This document shows positions 18,005 to 27,070 of a stretch of 64,000 nucleotides of DNA, in pieces. This DNA is from Paenibacillaceae bacterium (GTDB lineage Bacteria; Bacillota; Bacilli; Paenibacillales; Paenibacillaceae): assembly GCA_004134985.1 (NCBI GenBank), contig REGQ01000064.1, forward strand, positions 186,001 to 250,000. Direction: 5' to 3'. The translations under genes and the position numbers were made by a program. Positions within the stretch are counted from its first letter, which is position 1, and every line of letters begins with the position of its first letter. The notes below the pieces were generated by a model that was given only the letters and a program-made list of their open reading frames with translations, made no database searches and was not told the origin of the DNA.

Positions 18005-18105
18005 CTCGAATCCACTCCTTCCTGGGAAGCAGGACCTATTTATCTATGTATAATTACCTATTTATTCTACCACGAATGCGCAAGATTTCAACCTGAAATA
18101 CTTAA

Positions 18106-18134
18106 CCTCCTGCTAAACTGCGGCCAGCAGGAGG
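18106..18134 (-). terminator. Terminator-like hairpin after ylbG
   Basis: A nine-pair stem CCTCCTGCT/AGCAGGAGG with an 11-base loop lies 11 bases after the ylbG stop. The following minus-strand sequence is TTAAGTATTT, a poor U-tract, so termination may be partial. Confidence 0.55.
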
Positions 18135-18145
18135 CAAATGAGCTA

Positions 18146-18409
18146 TTATAGGCTGTAAAACCTTGTTTTATCGGGTACATCAGAGCTGTATTCTGTCTTG
18201 ATTTCATTGCGGTAAGAACGCTCTACTCTTCTGACGTAAGACAGGCGGCTAATGTTTCGAATAATTTCCTCCGCACGCTCCGCATTCAGATAAATGACGA
18301 CATAATGCATTTTACGAGACATATAATGAATCGTTCCATACTTATCCAGAGAACGTGCCGCTTTTAAATCACTGACCCATATAATATAACCCGTTCGTTC
18401 CGAAAACAA
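18146..18409 (-). CDS. ylbG: YlbG family protein (UPF0298/DUF2129)
   Basis: 87 residues. The family is small and conserved in Bacillales, with no firmly assigned function. The sequence shows a compact alpha/beta pattern: RTGYIIWVSDLKAARSL, RKMHYVVIYLN and a basic helix near the end. It follows ylbF in the same direction by 30 bases, as in Bacillus, so the two probably share a transcript. Confidence 0.85.
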   Translation of the reverse strand: MFSERTGYIIWVSDLKAARSLDKYGTIHYMSRKMHYVVIYLNAERAEEIIRNISRLSYVRRVERSYRNEIKTEYSSDVPDKTRFYSL

Positions 18410-18439
18410 TCGTTACCCTCCGTCCTTGTGCAAGCTTGG

Positions 18440-18937
18440 TTATCCGCAGCCTCCGCTGCCGCAGCTGCAAGAACCGCCACTGCCGCAGCCTCCCCCGACT
18501 ACAGAATCATTTCCAGGCACCTTCACCGATTCCGAGACAGCCAGAGCGATCGTGCGGGAAACCTCATACAGCAACTCATCGATCGCCTGTTCGGCTGCTT
18601 TAAACCGTGTCACGCATTCATGACCGTCCAACAGACGCTCAATTTCCTTCACTTTATTTTTGGCCTCATGAAAATTGGGATGATATCTGCCAAAACGCTG
18701 GCATTCTTCAAACAGTTCCTTCGCTTTGCGGAACTGCAAAATGAGCTGTTGGACTTCCGTGTTGTCTGCCACAGCAGCTTTCCAATATGCATAATCGGCA
18801 ACATCTGCCGAATGGTTGATCATATCGCCGAGTTCGTAAGCGTTTAGAAGCAATCCCGCCATGTCCAGCGATGTAGTCTCGCCATGGTAGACAGACGGGG
18901 CTGATAATCCGGCATTGATGACTTCGGCTGTTGGCAT
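18440..18937 (-). CDS. ricF: YlbF/RicF, subunit of the RicA-RicF-RicT complex
   Basis: 165 residues. In Bacillus RicF (YlbF) joins YmcA and YaaT in a complex that carries iron-sulfur clusters and affects competence, sporulation, biofilm and RNase Y-dependent mRNA processing. The helical YlbF domain spans roughly residues 24-125 (LLLNAYELGDMI, YWKAAVADNTEVQQLI, FHEAKNKVKEIERLL). The C-terminal tail is Gly/Ser/Cys-rich, with Cys151, 157, 159 and 164 in CGSGGSCSCGSGGCG, fitting cluster binding. Partner genes are not in this window. AGAGGTGG precedes the start. Confidence 0.9.
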   Translation of the reverse strand: MPTAEVINAGLSAPSVYHGETTSLDMAGLLLNAYELGDMINHSADVADYAYWKAAVADNTEVQQLILQFRKAKELFEECQRFGRYHPNFHEAKNKVKEIERLLDGHECVTRFKAAEQAIDELLYEVSRTIALAVSESVKVPGNDSVVGGGCGSGGSCSCGSGGCG

Positions 18938-19015
18938 TGCTCCACCTCTTCTCTCCTCAGACTGTTGATTGTATCCTTTTCTATCATATCAGAAACAGCG
19001 TCAAAAGTAGAGTGT

Positions 19016-21001
19016 TTATGATTTATCCCGGCCAGGAATAATAAGCCTCATCTGGTCCCACATACCCGGGTCGAGCTGAATCTCCGCCTGTTCAAGTCCC
19101 TCGTGGCGCCGCACTCTGCCGGCAACCGTCCATTGCCCGTCCTGCTTCTGCACGCGGGCAGGCATAAATACGATCCCTTCATGTCCTGTCTTCAGTTCCA
19201 GCGGCACCTGCCAGCTGAGCGCCTGCTCGATCATCTCCAGCCTTGTTGAGGGGTGGTAGGTTCGCAAGTGATCCACCCAGGGCGCCGGAATTTGACGCAA
19301 GCCGGGAAACAGTTCCTCAGCTATTCCTTCAGTGTCGGGGAGCACCGGGTCTATGCTGTAATAATACAGCGCATTGCGGTCCAGCAGCAGACCGGCGGAC
19401 ACTTCAGCAGACACTGCCTGCTTCGCTCCTGGCGCTGCCGTCTGGTCGTCCCCTTGCTGAGCCTTAGCCAAGACGGGAAAGCCGATGCGGTCAAGCCGTT
19501 TGCGAATTTCTTTGACCTCATCTGCTGCGACGATGAAGTCCTGCTCGCCAATACGCTGCAGCAGCATTGGCGCGATCGCTGGCTCCTTGGCAATACGCTG
19601 CGCAGCTTCGGCCGACTTGCAGCGCAGCAGCGTCACTTGAGCAAATTCGATCTGTCCGATTCGTTCCGACCAACCGGCAAGTTCAGCCGCCAGCGTGTCG
19701 GGAACTGGCTCCCCACCCGCCTCAGACAAGAAGTCCACTAGGGTCCCCGATGTTTCCCCTTCAGCAAGCGCAGCTGCAAATGAAGCTGGGGTAATGCGAT
19801 AAACGGACACATAGTCATCGGTGACAATGGTGGATATCATCTCCATTCTCCATCTCGCTTGCGCCGTACAGTCCCTCGTCAGCAGCACTTCACCGCTTGG
19901 CAAAATCCGTATCGGTTCCGCTTCCGCTAGCTGCCTGTCCTCAGTGGCCAACGCCGGATTAACCAACCATCGAAACAGTTCTTCATCATTAGCGCCATAT
20001 CCCAGTTCGATCCACCCGAAGGCGCTCCAGGCTTGGAGCAGGCCCGAGACCTCTGCCCCCTCGTCTTCCCCCTGCTCCTGGCGGGCTGCACGCGGGTAAT
20101 TGAACTGTTCCATCCATTGACGCACCTCCGCTGCTTTGAACCATTCTCCACCGGACAGCTGCCCGAGCGCTGCTCCTGCAGAAGCAAGCAGCGGATTGGA
20201 GCCGTCATAGCGGCAGACGAAGCTTTGAATTAATCCAGCTTCACGGGATTCTGCCGGCTGGCACAGCCAGCGTTGCCAGACGTCGGCGTCAAACCGGTAC
20301 TGTTCGCTTTCTTTGACAAGCCAGCCCGACTGCAGCGCCATATCGAGCAGCAGCCGGATGGTCAGCGGATATTCTTCCGCGTGGGCAAGCGGCGGCTGCC
20401 ATCCGGCAAGCTCCTCGTCGGTCGCCGCGATCCGCTGAAGCATCCGCTTCACTGTTTTTTTGGGGAGCATCCCTTTGGCTGTCAAGCGCATTCCTTCCAA
20501 GCGCAATTCTGCCAGCGCCCCCAGCCATTGCAGACTCAGCGGCGGCCTGTTGCTTCCTTCCCGTCTTATTTTCATCGCTTCCTCGAGCGGAAGCGGGCGG
20601 AGTCGCAGCGGTTTGAATTGCTGCAGCCAATGTACGAAGCTGTCACGAGCGATGAAATGCATCCTTTCCCCCCATGACTTCCGCACCGTGAAAACAATTC
20701 CCGCACATTGCAGCTCCCGCAGGCCGCAGCGGATTTCAGCACCAGTCCACCGCTCCCGAGCAGCAGAAGCCAGCAGCTGCTCCTCATCGAACGGCCGGAT
20801 GCCGATACGGTTAATGATCAACTCCAGCGTTGAAGCAGCTGCAGCTGGCAAAGCAAGCTTGGCAGCTTGCACAGCTTCCGCGCTTACGGCTGCTGCTGGC
20901 CAATCGATCCCCTGCTGGGCGGCCCAGTTCCAAGTCTGCGTCCTCACGAAGGATGTGACGCAGTCCGGCGGCAGACGTGCAATCAATTCACCGACAAGCA
21001 T
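19016..21001 (-). CDS. Helicase-associated protein paired with XPB (Ssl2 N-terminal-like domain)
   Basis: 661 residues. It appears to belong to the bacterial proteins annotated as XPB/Ssl2 N-terminal or helicase-associated domain proteins, encoded next to XPB in Actinobacteria and some Firmicutes. The N-terminal 270 residues are helical, with winged-helix-like segments. The C-terminal half has the VRILPSGEVLLTRDCTAQARW-type core (positions about 365-385) and a stretch near 470-510 (LLQRIGEQDFIVAADEVKEI) like the XPB-associated domain. No helicase motifs are visible. It overlaps the XPB gene by 19 bases and is coupled to it. Exact role is unknown. Confidence 0.8.
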   Translation of the reverse strand: MLVGELIARLPPDCVTSFVRTQTWNWAAQQGIDWPAAAVSAEAVQAAKLALPAAAASTLELIINRIGIRPFDEEQLLASAARERWTGAEIRCGLRELQCAGIVFTVRKSWGERMHFIARDSFVHWLQQFKPLRLRPLPLEEAMKIRREGSNRPPLSLQWLGALAELRLEGMRLTAKGMLPKKTVKRMLQRIAATDEELAGWQPPLAHAEEYPLTIRLLLDMALQSGWLVKESEQYRFDADVWQRWLCQPAESREAGLIQSFVCRYDGSNPLLASAGAALGQLSGGEWFKAAEVRQWMEQFNYPRAARQEQGEDEGAEVSGLLQAWSAFGWIELGYGANDEELFRWLVNPALATEDRQLAEAEPIRILPSGEVLLTRDCTAQARWRMEMISTIVTDDYVSVYRITPASFAAALAEGETSGTLVDFLSEAGGEPVPDTLAAELAGWSERIGQIEFAQVTLLRCKSAEAAQRIAKEPAIAPMLLQRIGEQDFIVAADEVKEIRKRLDRIGFPVLAKAQQGDDQTAAPGAKQAVSAEVSAGLLLDRNALYYYSIDPVLPDTEGIAEELFPGLRQIPAPWVDHLRTYHPSTRLEMIEQALSWQVPLELKTGHEGIVFMPARVQKQDGQWTVAGRVRRHEGLEQAEIQLDPGMWDQMRLIIPGRDKS

Positions 21002-22701
21002 GCGCTCACTTCCTCTCCGGTCTGGCTTAGTCTCTTCTCGTTCCAGCTTTCTAACTGATAGCGGTACCCCTGTTCAATCATAAACAGCTGCCTCTTCACC
21101 ATATAGTCCGTCTCTACGGTATGATCGGTAACAATGGTGTAAAACCAGGCTTGGCCTCCATCTCGCTTCGGCCGGACGATGCGGCCAATCCGCTGAGCCT
21201 CTTCCTGCCGGGAGCCATAGCTGCCCGAAAGCTGGATTGCAACAGCCGCATCAGGCAAATCAATTGCAAAATTTGCGATTTTAGATACAACGATGATCTT
21301 TGTTTCCCCTCTGCGAAATGCACTGAAGCATCGTTCGCGCTCTTCCTGCCGCGTCGATCCCGTCAGCAGGGGGAGCCCGAACCGCTTGGCCACAATAGAT
21401 AATTGCGACAAATATTGCCCGATAATAATAATTGAATGCCCGGCATGCCGTTCAAGCAGCAGCTGCAGTGCAGCAAGCTTTAAGGAATTTTCACTGGCAA
21501 TGCGGTGACGATCCCTTATGCGGGCGCCATAATACCGCTCAGCCAGCCGCTCATGCAGCGGTATTCGAATTTCCGTGCAGGATACCTCAGCCAGATAGCC
21601 CTGCGCCTCCAATGCCTTCCAGGGCAGTTCGAAGCGCTTGGGTCCAATCAGCGAAAAAACGTCTTCGGCGCGACCATCCTCGCGAACAAGCGTCGCTGTA
21701 AGTCCCAGGCGTCGCGTAGCCTGAATTTCCGCCGTCATGCGAAAAACTGGAGCAGGCAGAAGATGGACCTCATCATAAATGATCAGCCCCCAGTCCCGCT
21801 CCTGAAAAAGTCCCATATGTACAAATTCCGCCTGCTTGCTGCCGCGATGTGTCAGCATTTGATAAGTGGCAATTGTCACCGGCCTGACTACTTTAGATGC
21901 ACCGGCATATACCCCAATCTTTTCCTCGTCAAGCGTCGTTTTATCCAGCAGTTCCGACTTCCATTGCTGAACAGAAGTTGCGCTGGATGTAAGAATAAGG
22001 GTAGCGCATTGGAGTTTGGCGAGGGCGGCGATGCCGACAATGGTTTTACCGGCTCCACATGGAAGCACCAGCACACCACTGCCCCCATGCGCGCTGCCCT
22101 CGCGATAAAACAAATCAACCGCCCGCTCTTGATAAGGACGCGCCTTAAAGCTGACGCCGTCGGCAGTGTTTGATTTCAGCGCAACTGCCAATGACTCCCC
22201 CGTATGGTAGCCGGCAAGATCGAGTACAGGATATCCGCACTTTAGCAGCTCTTGCTTTACATAACCGCGATGCGCACCTTTTACAGACCAACTGTGCTCG
22301 CTGTCTCTTTGCAGCAGACCCTCGCTGACCGACGGCTTGCCCGCAAGCTTCGTCAGCAGTTCCGCACAGTCGCAAGTGAGCAGCAGCCGACCTTCACACT
22401 GCTCCATCCGCAGCTTTCCGTAACGAGCTGCCCATTCCCTGATCTCATTCTCCACCGCAGCCGGGACCTCATAACGCCCGTACTGGCGCAGCGTTTCAAT
22501 CATCTGCTCACCGTTTGCCCCTGTCGATGCAGCGTTCCATACGGACAACGGGGTAATGCGGTACGTATGCATATCACCCGGCCGTTTAACCAGTTCGGCG
22601 AAAACTGCTAGTTGTTCTGCCGCCAACTCACCGTGCTCCTGCCGTCCGTCCAACAGCACAGTGAAATCCGATTGGACAATCAACGTCCCCTGTTTGCGCA
22701 T
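20983..22701 (-). CDS. XPB-family DNA repair helicase
   Basis: 572 residues. This is a superfamily 2 helicase of the XPB (ERCC3/Rad25) group. Walker A PCGAGKT (214-220), DEVH box (310-313), SAT-like LTAT, and the RED motif (340-342) that marks XPB are all visible, followed by the C-terminal helicase motifs up to QRIGRIVRPK. The N-terminal 180 residues match the damage-recognition region only loosely. The start at 22701 has GGAGAG upstream and gives MRKQGTLIVQSD; the longer frame from 22782 is unlikely. Forms a two-gene operon with the 661-residue partner. Confidence 0.9.
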   Translation of the reverse strand: MRKQGTLIVQSDFTVLLDGRQEHGELAAEQLAVFAELVKRPGDMHTYRITPLSVWNAASTGANGEQMIETLRQYGRYEVPAAVENEIREWAARYGKLRMEQCEGRLLLTCDCAELLTKLAGKPSVSEGLLQRDSEHSWSVKGAHRGYVKQELLKCGYPVLDLAGYHTGESLAVALKSNTADGVSFKARPYQERAVDLFYREGSAHGGSGVLVLPCGAGKTIVGIAALAKLQCATLILTSSATSVQQWKSELLDKTTLDEEKIGVYAGASKVVRPVTIATYQMLTHRGSKQAEFVHMGLFQERDWGLIIYDEVHLLPAPVFRMTAEIQATRRLGLTATLVREDGRAEDVFSLIGPKRFELPWKALEAQGYLAEVSCTEIRIPLHERLAERYYGARIRDRHRIASENSLKLAALQLLLERHAGHSIIIIGQYLSQLSIVAKRFGLPLLTGSTRQEERERCFSAFRRGETKIIVVSKIANFAIDLPDAAVAIQLSGSYGSRQEEAQRIGRIVRPKRDGGQAWFYTIVTDHTVETDYMVKRQLFMIEQGYRYQLESWNEKRLSQTGEEVSACLSVN

Positions 22702-22914
22702 TGCAATCCCACTCTCCGTAAACTGTTTTTTTCTAGTTTGCGAGGAAATGGAATATTTTATACAAAAAAATGCAGGGTACACAATAATGTCAACTCCGCT
22801 TTTATAATCAAGCCGGAGTCACAACTATTGTATTCCCTGCAACTTTGTCTTCCCTGCAGCTTCCATTTGCATCATCACAGATCGACCCAGGGATGACGCA
22901 AGGCATTCATGACC

Positions 22915-23346
22915 TTAATGAAATGTCGATTGTTCGTCTTCCGAAATCCGACTTAGCGCTTCCCCAGCTTCATCGGCAAAAATATTCGTAATTGCCAAAT
23001 CGCCGATGGCCACTACGCCAACCAATTCACCATCTCGCGTTACTGGCAAGCGGCGGATTTGGTGGTCAGCCATAATTCGGGCAGCCTCATGAACGGATGT
23101 TTCCGGCTCAATCGTTTGAGCATCTGTTGTAATTACTTCCGATACAGCGCAAGAACCGGGTTGCTTCTCCGCATATCCGCGGATAACCAAATCACGGTCC
23201 GTTACAACGCCGACCAGCTTCTTGCCGTCAACAATCGGAACCATCCCGATATCATGTTCCTTCATTAACACGGCAAGCTCGTAGACATTGTCATTCATTG
23301 AAGCTGTTACACAATCGGCAGTCATTAGTTCTTCCACAGTTTTCAT
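22915..23346 (-). CDS. CBS-domain protein
   Basis: 143 residues with two tandem CBS motifs and little else: MTADCVTASMNDNVYELAVLMKEHDIG, and later the EVITTDAQTIEPETSVHEAARIM unit. Each ends in the VGVVTDRDL or VGVVAIGDL type strand. CBS pairs bind adenine nucleotides or SAM and regulate partner proteins; the partner is not evident. This is not AcuB, which has an extra ACT domain. The start at 23346 is chosen over 23394 because AAGGG lies upstream and the extra residues do not fit the family. Confidence 0.88.
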   Translation of the reverse strand: MKTVEELMTADCVTASMNDNVYELAVLMKEHDIGMVPIVDGKKLVGVVTDRDLVIRGYAEKQPGSCAVSEVITTDAQTIEPETSVHEAARIMADHQIRRLPVTRDGELVGVVAIGDLAITNIFADEAGEALSRISEDEQSTFH

Positions 23347-23500
23347 AAGGCGTTTCCCTTCATAATGGAATGGTTCGTACGCATGCCTCACCAAGCGGCA
23401 AGCCGTAATCCGGCGATGTTCAGTGCGGCGTACGCTGCGATCCGTAAGTAGGCTTTCCCATCCGCGGCCTTATCATACTGCGCCCCAATCGAGACATCAC

Positions 23501-24691
23501 TCACCCGGCGGACTCCAACGCGTAATTTTCAGCCATAGCGATCATCAATTCGGCAGACATCAGCATCGCTCGCTCATCCAGATCGAATTTGGCATGATGA
23601 TGAGGGTAACCTGTATCCGTGCCCTGACCGTGCCCTGCGCCCACGAACATAAAACAGCCGGGCTTGTGTCCCAAATAATAAGCGAAGTCCTCGGCCGCCA
23701 TAATGAGTTCTGACTGGCGGACCGCCTCAGCGGTAAAGCGATCGGCCGCTACTCTGAAAAACCGTTCAGCTTCGCGAGCATCGTTCACTACTGGGGGATA
23801 CCCTTCCCGGTAATCAAGTTCTCCGCGTGCTCCGTACAGCTCGCAAGTCTGCTTCACCATATCGCCAAGACGATTGCGAACCAGCTCCCTTGTCTCTGAA
23901 TTGAACGCACGTACCGTTCCTTTCATCACCGCTTTGCCTGCAATGACATTGGCAGTCTGTCCAGCCTGAAACGAACCGATGGACAACACAGCCGGCTCCA
24001 ACGGATTAACATTGCGGCTGACGATCGTCTGCAATGCTTGCACAAGCGAGCTGCCCACAACAATCGCGTCCACCGACTGGTGAGGAAGACCGCCGTGGCC
24101 GCCGTTTCCGGACACCTCGATCGAAAATTCATCCGCAGCCGCCATCAACGCCCCGGCCCTTGAAGCAACAAGCCCATACTGCAGCGGTGTCCATAAATGA
24201 ACGCCATAAATTGCGTCCACCCCTTCCAGTACGCCTGCGCCGATCATCGCCTGCGCACCGCCAGGCGATATTTCTTCGGCGGGCTGAAACAGCAGCCGGC
24301 GTTCCCCGCTCCAATTAGAACGACTGCTGTAGAACTTGGCGATGCTAAGCAAGGTTGCCGTATGCGCATCATGGCCGCACGCATGCATTACACCCGGCAC
24401 TTTGGAAGCGTAGTCCACAGTTTTCTCATCCTGGATCGCCAGCGCGTCGATATCGGCGCGCAGCGCAACGGTCCTGCCGGGAGCAGCGCCGCGCAGCACA
24501 GCCACCACGCCATGCCCACCAACATCTGTTGTCACCTCGCATCCCATCTCTCGCAGCTCTGCTGCAATATAGCGTGCCGTCTCCTTCTCGCCATACGAAA
24601 GCTCAGGGTGCTGATGCAAATATCTGCGCCACCCGATCATTTCGGGATAAAGATTGTGCAGTGCTTCTCTGACTTCAGCGATTGCTCTCAT
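23501..24691 (-). CDS. M20-family amidohydrolase/peptidase
   Basis: 396 residues of the aminoacylase/hippurate hydrolase type (M20D). Metal-binding features are visible: RADIDAL, HACGHDAHT, PAEEISPGGAQAMI and the terminal AAEDFAYYL. The dimerisation lid domain lies about residues 180-290. Related enzymes release amino acids from N-acyl forms, such as N-acetyl-diaminopimelate, and substrate cannot be told from sequence. GGGGGAGG precedes the start. It diverges from yugN. Confidence 0.88.
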   Translation of the reverse strand: MRAIAEVREALHNLYPEMIGWRRYLHQHPELSYGEKETARYIAAELREMGCEVTTDVGGHGVVAVLRGAAPGRTVALRADIDALAIQDEKTVDYASKVPGVMHACGHDAHTATLLSIAKFYSSRSNWSGERRLLFQPAEEISPGGAQAMIGAGVLEGVDAIYGVHLWTPLQYGLVASRAGALMAAADEFSIEVSGNGGHGGLPHQSVDAIVVGSSLVQALQTIVSRNVNPLEPAVLSIGSFQAGQTANVIAGKAVMKGTVRAFNSETRELVRNRLGDMVKQTCELYGARGELDYREGYPPVVNDAREAERFFRVAADRFTAEAVRQSELIMAAEDFAYYLGHKPGCFMFVGAGHGQGTDTGYPHHHAKFDLDERAMLMSAELMIAMAENYALESAG

Positions 24692-24842
24692 GCGTCAACC
24701 TCCCCCTTTGGCTTGCAATTTGCTTTATATCTTTCCTGTTCTCTATTTTATCAGACTGAGGGAGGAAAACGAAAGCGTACGTTATAAAATCATATTTCTT
24801 TAAATTGTCGGTTTTACATCTGTTGAACCGCTGTTGATAGGC

Positions 24843-24871
24843 TTGCACTGTAAGGGGAAACATACTATCAT
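24843..24871 (+). promoter_or_regulatory. Sigma-A-type promoter for yugN-ftsW
   Basis: TTGCAC (24843-24848), a 17-base spacer and TATCAT (24866-24871) lie 44 bases before the yugN start codon. Confidence 0.6.
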
Positions 24872-24915
24872 GAATAAAGAAAAAGGTTGGCAATTTGAAG
24901 GAGGCTTTTTTAAAC

Positions 24916-25260
24916 ATGATTATTGAAAATACAGGCCTGAATGGCATGACGAGTGAACTTCATCACCTCGACGATTCTGCGGAAAAACTCGGCTTCGTAC
25001 GTTGGCAATGGGAGTATTATCGCGCTACGTATGACTTGAAAATTGAAAACAGCGCTGACAAAAGTGAATATTTCCTGCGGATCAACACACGTGTCGTTGA
25101 AGGCAAGCTGGAGCAGCCCCACGCTTTGCTTGCAGTGGAATCGGTCTATATCGGGAGAGCTACTTTCCCGCACGGGTTGGAGTATGAATCACCAATTCCG
25201 CAGCCGATTTTGAACGTAGCTACGCAAAGATTGCAGGATCTGCAAAAATCGCTTGCCTAA
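24916..25260 (+). CDS. YugN-like protein
   Basis: 114 residues. The YugN family is a small conserved group in Bacillales without an assigned role. The sequence is an alpha/beta protein with RWQWEYYRATYDLKI and EYFLRINTRVVEGKL strands and a conserved YIGRATFPHGLEYE segment. The reading frame is open from 24895, but GAAGGAGG at 24897-24904 covers that position, so the ATG at 24916 is the start. The FtsW-like gene follows after 15 bases and is likely co-transcribed. Confidence 0.88.
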   Translation: MIIENTGLNGMTSELHHLDDSAEKLGFVRWQWEYYRATYDLKIENSADKSEYFLRINTRVVEGKLEQPHALLAVESVYIGRATFPHGLEYESPIPQPILNVATQRLQDLQKSLA

Positions 25261-25275
25261 TACGGAGCAAGGACG

Positions 25276-26487
25276 ATGAATAAGGGACAGATCCGACCGC
25301 GGGGCAGGCCGGATTTCCCGCTGTTGATCATGACCCTGCTGCTTGTCGGCTTCGGGCTGGTCATGGTATTCAGCGCCAGCTCAAGCGTGGCGGTCGTCAG
25401 CGACAAGTTTGGCAATGACCCGCTTTACTTTACTAAGCGCCAACTGATTTGGGTTGTAATGGGAACCTTCTTTATGCTGATTGTGATGAATATTTCCTAC
25501 GAAAAGTTCAAGAAGGGTTTTATTCTTTATTTTGTGCCTGTGATTTTTATGCTTGCCATTGTACCGTTTGTCGGTACCAAAGCGAACGGGGCAACCAGTT
25601 GGCTGGGAGTCGGCTCGCTAGGCATTCAGCCTACAGAATTCGCGAAGCTGGCCATGATTCTGTACCTGGGGCGTCTGATCACCAAAAAAGGCGAGAAATT
25701 TCGGGACTTTAAAAAAGGGCTGCTGCCTGTCATCGTTATTATCGGCTTTATTTGCGGATTAATTATGCTGCAGCCGGACCTTGGCTCCTGTATGATTCTG
25801 GCCCTCTGCGCAGTCGTCATGATTATTGCCGGCGGTTCAAATTTGAAGCAGGTATTTTTTTCAGGCCTTGCAGCCTCGATTATTGTCGGACTGCTTTTCA
25901 GCTTATCGTACGCGATCTCGCCGGAAGCCTGGCAGTACCGCTTCAATCGCTTCACCTCCTTTATGAACCCGCTGGAGGACAAGCTTGATACCGGTTACCA
26001 GCTTAGCCATTCGCTGTTCGCACTTGGTCATGGAGGGTTTACAGGTGCAGGGTTTGGCCATGGCGTGCAGAAGCTTCATTACCTGACCTACGCTTACAAT
26101 GACTTCATTTTTGCCGTTATCGGCGAGGAATTCGGGTTTATCGGAAGCATTCTGTTTTTGGGACTTTACCTCGCCTTCATGCTGCGGGGGCTTGTAATTG
26201 CGCTCCGCTGCCCGGATGTTTATGGTACGGTTGTAGGTGTCGGCATCATTTCGATGATCGCCATTCAAGCTTTCGTCAACATTGGCGGCGTTACCGGGCT
26301 CATTCCGATTACTGGCGTTACGTTGCCCTTTATAAGCTACGGCGGCTCATCAATGCTCGTGACATTGGCATCTGCCGGTATACTGCTTAGTATCTCCCGC
26401 TCTACCCCTTCCGTGAACAAACAGAAGAAGAAGGAGCGGCAGCCATTTGGCAGCGAAACAGGCGCCCCCAATTTGCAAGGAAACTAG
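25276..26487 (+). CDS. FtsW/RodA/SpoVE-family peptidoglycan glycosyltransferase
   Basis: 403 residues, about ten membrane helices. SEDS family proteins polymerise lipid II together with a class B PBP. Signatures are clear: GFGLVMVFSAS, NGATSWLGVGSLGIQPTEFAKLA, LQPDLGS (with the catalytic-type Asp) and the C-terminal GLIPITGVTLPFISYGGSSML. Which role it plays (division FtsW, or spore-specific SpoVE) cannot be decided from the sequence; it has no class B PBP neighbour. The C-terminal tail is basic and cytoplasmic. It ends just before a strong terminator. Confidence 0.92.
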   Translation: MNKGQIRPRGRPDFPLLIMTLLLVGFGLVMVFSASSSVAVVSDKFGNDPLYFTKRQLIWVVMGTFFMLIVMNISYEKFKKGFILYFVPVIFMLAIVPFVGTKANGATSWLGVGSLGIQPTEFAKLAMILYLGRLITKKGEKFRDFKKGLLPVIVIIGFICGLIMLQPDLGSCMILALCAVVMIIAGGSNLKQVFFSGLAASIIVGLLFSLSYAISPEAWQYRFNRFTSFMNPLEDKLDTGYQLSHSLFALGHGGFTGAGFGHGVQKLHYLTYAYNDFIFAVIGEEFGFIGSILFLGLYLAFMLRGLVIALRCPDVYGTVVGVGIISMIAIQAFVNIGGVTGLIPITGVTLPFISYGGSSMLVTLASAGILLSISRSTPSVNKQKKKERQPFGSETGAPNLQGN

Positions 26488-26491
26488 ACCA

Positions 26492-26529
26492 CAAAAAAAC
26501 CAGCCGGGGCAGCCCCGGCTGGTTTTTTT
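26492..26529. terminator. Bidirectional Rho-independent terminator
   Basis: A 12-pair stem ACCAGCCGGGGC/GCCCCGGCTGGT with A-run on the left and T-run on the right. It closes the convergent ftsW-like gene and the Asp23-like gene. Confidence 0.9.
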
Positions 26530-26545
26530 GTAAGCACGAGCAAAC

Positions 26546-26929
26546 TTATTTCACGCGAAGCTGCATATCTTCAGTCAGCTCTTCACCTTTGAAGGCAACA
26601 CCTTCGACCTTAATGTTTACCTCAACTACATTCAACCCTGTCATATTCTCAACCGCTTCCCTTACATTATCCTGCAATACCCGGCAAACTTCCTGAATTG
26701 GAATGCCGTACTGCACAATAATGCGCAGGTCAATGGCTGCCTCAAGCTGGCCCACTTCGACCGTAACGCCCTTCTGCACATTTTTGCCGCTCAGCCGTTT
26801 CGCCAATCCTTCCGAAATTCCTCCGGACATGGCGGAAATTCCAGGTGTTTCCAAGGCTGCAAGTCCTGCTATTGTAGAAACCACATCATCTGAAATACGA
26901 ATCATTCCATTTTGAAGGTCTTCGGTCAT
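26546..26929 (-). CDS. Asp23/Gls24 family envelope stress protein
   Basis: 127 residues. The family (Asp23 in Staphylococcus, YloU/YqhY in Bacillus) is linked to membrane stress and fatty-acid metabolism. The sequence matches the core: IRISDDVVSTIAGLAALETPGI, then VGQLEAAIDLRIIVQYGIPI and VNIKVEGVAF. No membrane anchor is visible. The start at 26929 has AAGGAG upstream; a longer frame from 27007 has no ribosome site. Confidence 0.88.
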   Translation of the reverse strand: MTEDLQNGMIRISDDVVSTIAGLAALETPGISAMSGGISEGLAKRLSGKNVQKGVTVEVGQLEAAIDLRIIVQYGIPIQEVCRVLQDNVREAVENMTGLNVVEVNIKVEGVAFKGEELTEDMQLRVK

Positions 26930-27034
26930 TTGGTTCCACTCCTTAATGTTCCATATACTACAATTGTACTGGATGCGCAAGACGGAATCAAGACGACTTG
27001 CCTGCATCGCGAAATTGCGATGCTGCTTTGCTCC

Positions 27035-27070
27035 AAAAAAAAGAGCAGTCTCTAGTGAGACCTACTCTTT
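27035..27070 (-). terminator. Rho-independent terminator overlapping the ylaN stop
   Basis: On the minus strand AGAGTAGGTCTC, loop ACTA and GAGACTGCTCT pair with one bulge and are followed by eight T residues. The ylaN stop codon (27062-27064) lies inside the left arm. Confidence 0.85.

Noticed and set aside
22915-23346. CBS-domain protein as the missing AcuB
   Set aside because: Only two CBS motifs are present; the ACT part of AcuB is absent and it is far from acuA/acuC.
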